This document shows positions 14,511 to 14,648 of a stretch of DNA of 14,648 nt, one piece after another. Source of the stretch: Candidatus Binatia bacterium. Lineage in GTDB: Bacteria > Desulfobacterota_B > Binatia > UBA9968 > JAJDTQ01. Within the stretch, counting starts at the first letter, position 1; every line of letters begins with the position of its first letter. The DNA lies in the NCBI GenBank assembly GCA_022827045.1, contig JAJDTQ010000064.1:1-14648 (forward strand), given 5' to 3'. The position numbers were made by a program, and so were the translations under genes. The notes under the pieces are model-generated. The model was not told where the DNA came from and ran no database searches. It saw only the letters and a program-made list of their open reading frames with translations.

Positions 14511-14544
14511 GCGGTAGGGACGCTGGTTGCCCAGCGCCCCCCGC
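14511..14544 (-). ncRNA. Group II intron domain VI with branch-point A
   Basis: GCGG/CCGC lower stem, CGCTGG/CCAGCG upper stem, GCAA loop, and an unpaired A (complement of T14515) seven nucleotides before the AY end. This is the standard branch-point geometry. Confidence 0.75.
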
Positions 14545-14547
14545 TCA

Positions 14548-14579
14548 GATCCGGACGTGCCCGCTAAGGCATCCGGCTC
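14548..14579 (-). ncRNA. Group II intron domain V (catalytic hairpin)
   Basis: A 32-nt hairpin beginning GAGCC (AGC catalytic triad) and ending GGATC, with a two-nucleotide CG bulge. It is slightly shorter than the usual 34 nt. The triad G faces A rather than the more common U. Confidence 0.75.
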
Positions 14580-14648
14580 CTCCCTTGGGTTGCGCTGTTC
14601 AGACGCTGACGGCAAATCGTTCGTCCGGCCATGGGTGTCGGATTTCCA

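Larger units (their letters stand above)
14508..14648 (-). mobile_element. Group II intron, 3' end (domains V and VI), partial
   Basis: Read on the minus strand, the sequence carries a domain V hairpin (14548-14579). It starts GAGCCGGA, closes with TCCGGATC, has the CG bulge on the 3' strand and a short apical stem-loop, 32 nt in all. Domain VI follows (14511-14544): a GCGG/CCGC base, a CGCTGG/CCAGCG upper stem with a GCAA loop, and a bulged A opposite position 14515 as the branch point. Seven nucleotides later the intron ends in AAT (an AY terminus) at 14508. The rest, including any reverse transcriptase ORF, lies beyond the right edge; 14580-14648 should be the region between that ORF and domain V. 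The intron is antisense to maiA. Confidence 0.8.

Noticed and set aside
1..14648. CRISPR array, tRNA, rRNA or riboswitch
   Set aside because: I saw no regularly spaced repeats, cloverleaf-type T-loop/anticodon arrangement, rRNA signature or known aptamer core on either strand.

Overview
The window is GC-rich bacterial DNA, densely coding, with two unrelated halves. Gene content suggests an uncultured Gram-negative environmental bacterium: a Bug/TctC-type periplasmic binding protein, ACMSD/LigW-like amidohydrolases, a FAH-family hydrolase and a zeta-class GST start (maiA). Lineages such as Tectomicrobia, Rokubacteria or deltaproteobacteria-like groups would fit, but the sequence alone does not settle taxonomy.

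Left part (1-4863), remnant of a defense locus. A probable transposase tail (1-127) abuts the last ~83 codons of a type I specificity gene, hsdS. A full-length EcoEI-like hsdR (1128 aa) follows, then a 314-aa protein of a family I do not recognise (3919-4863). No hsdM is visible. hsdS is beheaded, so the restriction system is probably disarmed unless another specificity subunit exists. The unknown gene ends tail-to-tail and overlapping with the next gene, which looks like a join between the defense segment and the metabolic segment.

Middle part (4850-13001), a catabolic cluster. A tandem-VOC protein reads leftward. Across a 162-bp divergent region, a probable six-gene operon reads rightward: FAH-family hydrolase/isomerase, Bug-family solute-binding protein, amidohydrolase, an uncharacterised ferritin-like (putative diiron) protein, Kbl (2-amino-3-ketobutyrate CoA ligase) and a short-chain dehydrogenase. 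A second, paralogous amidohydrolase converges on the operon from the right and has its own promoter candidate. The set suggests uptake of a carboxylated compound followed by oxidation, decarboxylation or hydrolysis, and cleavage to small acyl units. The substrate cannot be read from the sequence.

Right part (13002-14648). A leftward XRE-cupin regulator has an AT-rich upstream region containing an inverted repeat. It is followed by the start of maiA (maleylacetoacetate isomerase), which breaks after codon 43. The sequence beyond the break is the 3' end of a group II intron on the opposite strand, with recognisable domains V and VI and an AY terminus. An antisense intron cannot be spliced out of maiA mRNA, so the gene is probably knocked out. 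The window is thus bounded by mobile elements on both sides, and it carries two gene disruptions (hsdS and maiA).
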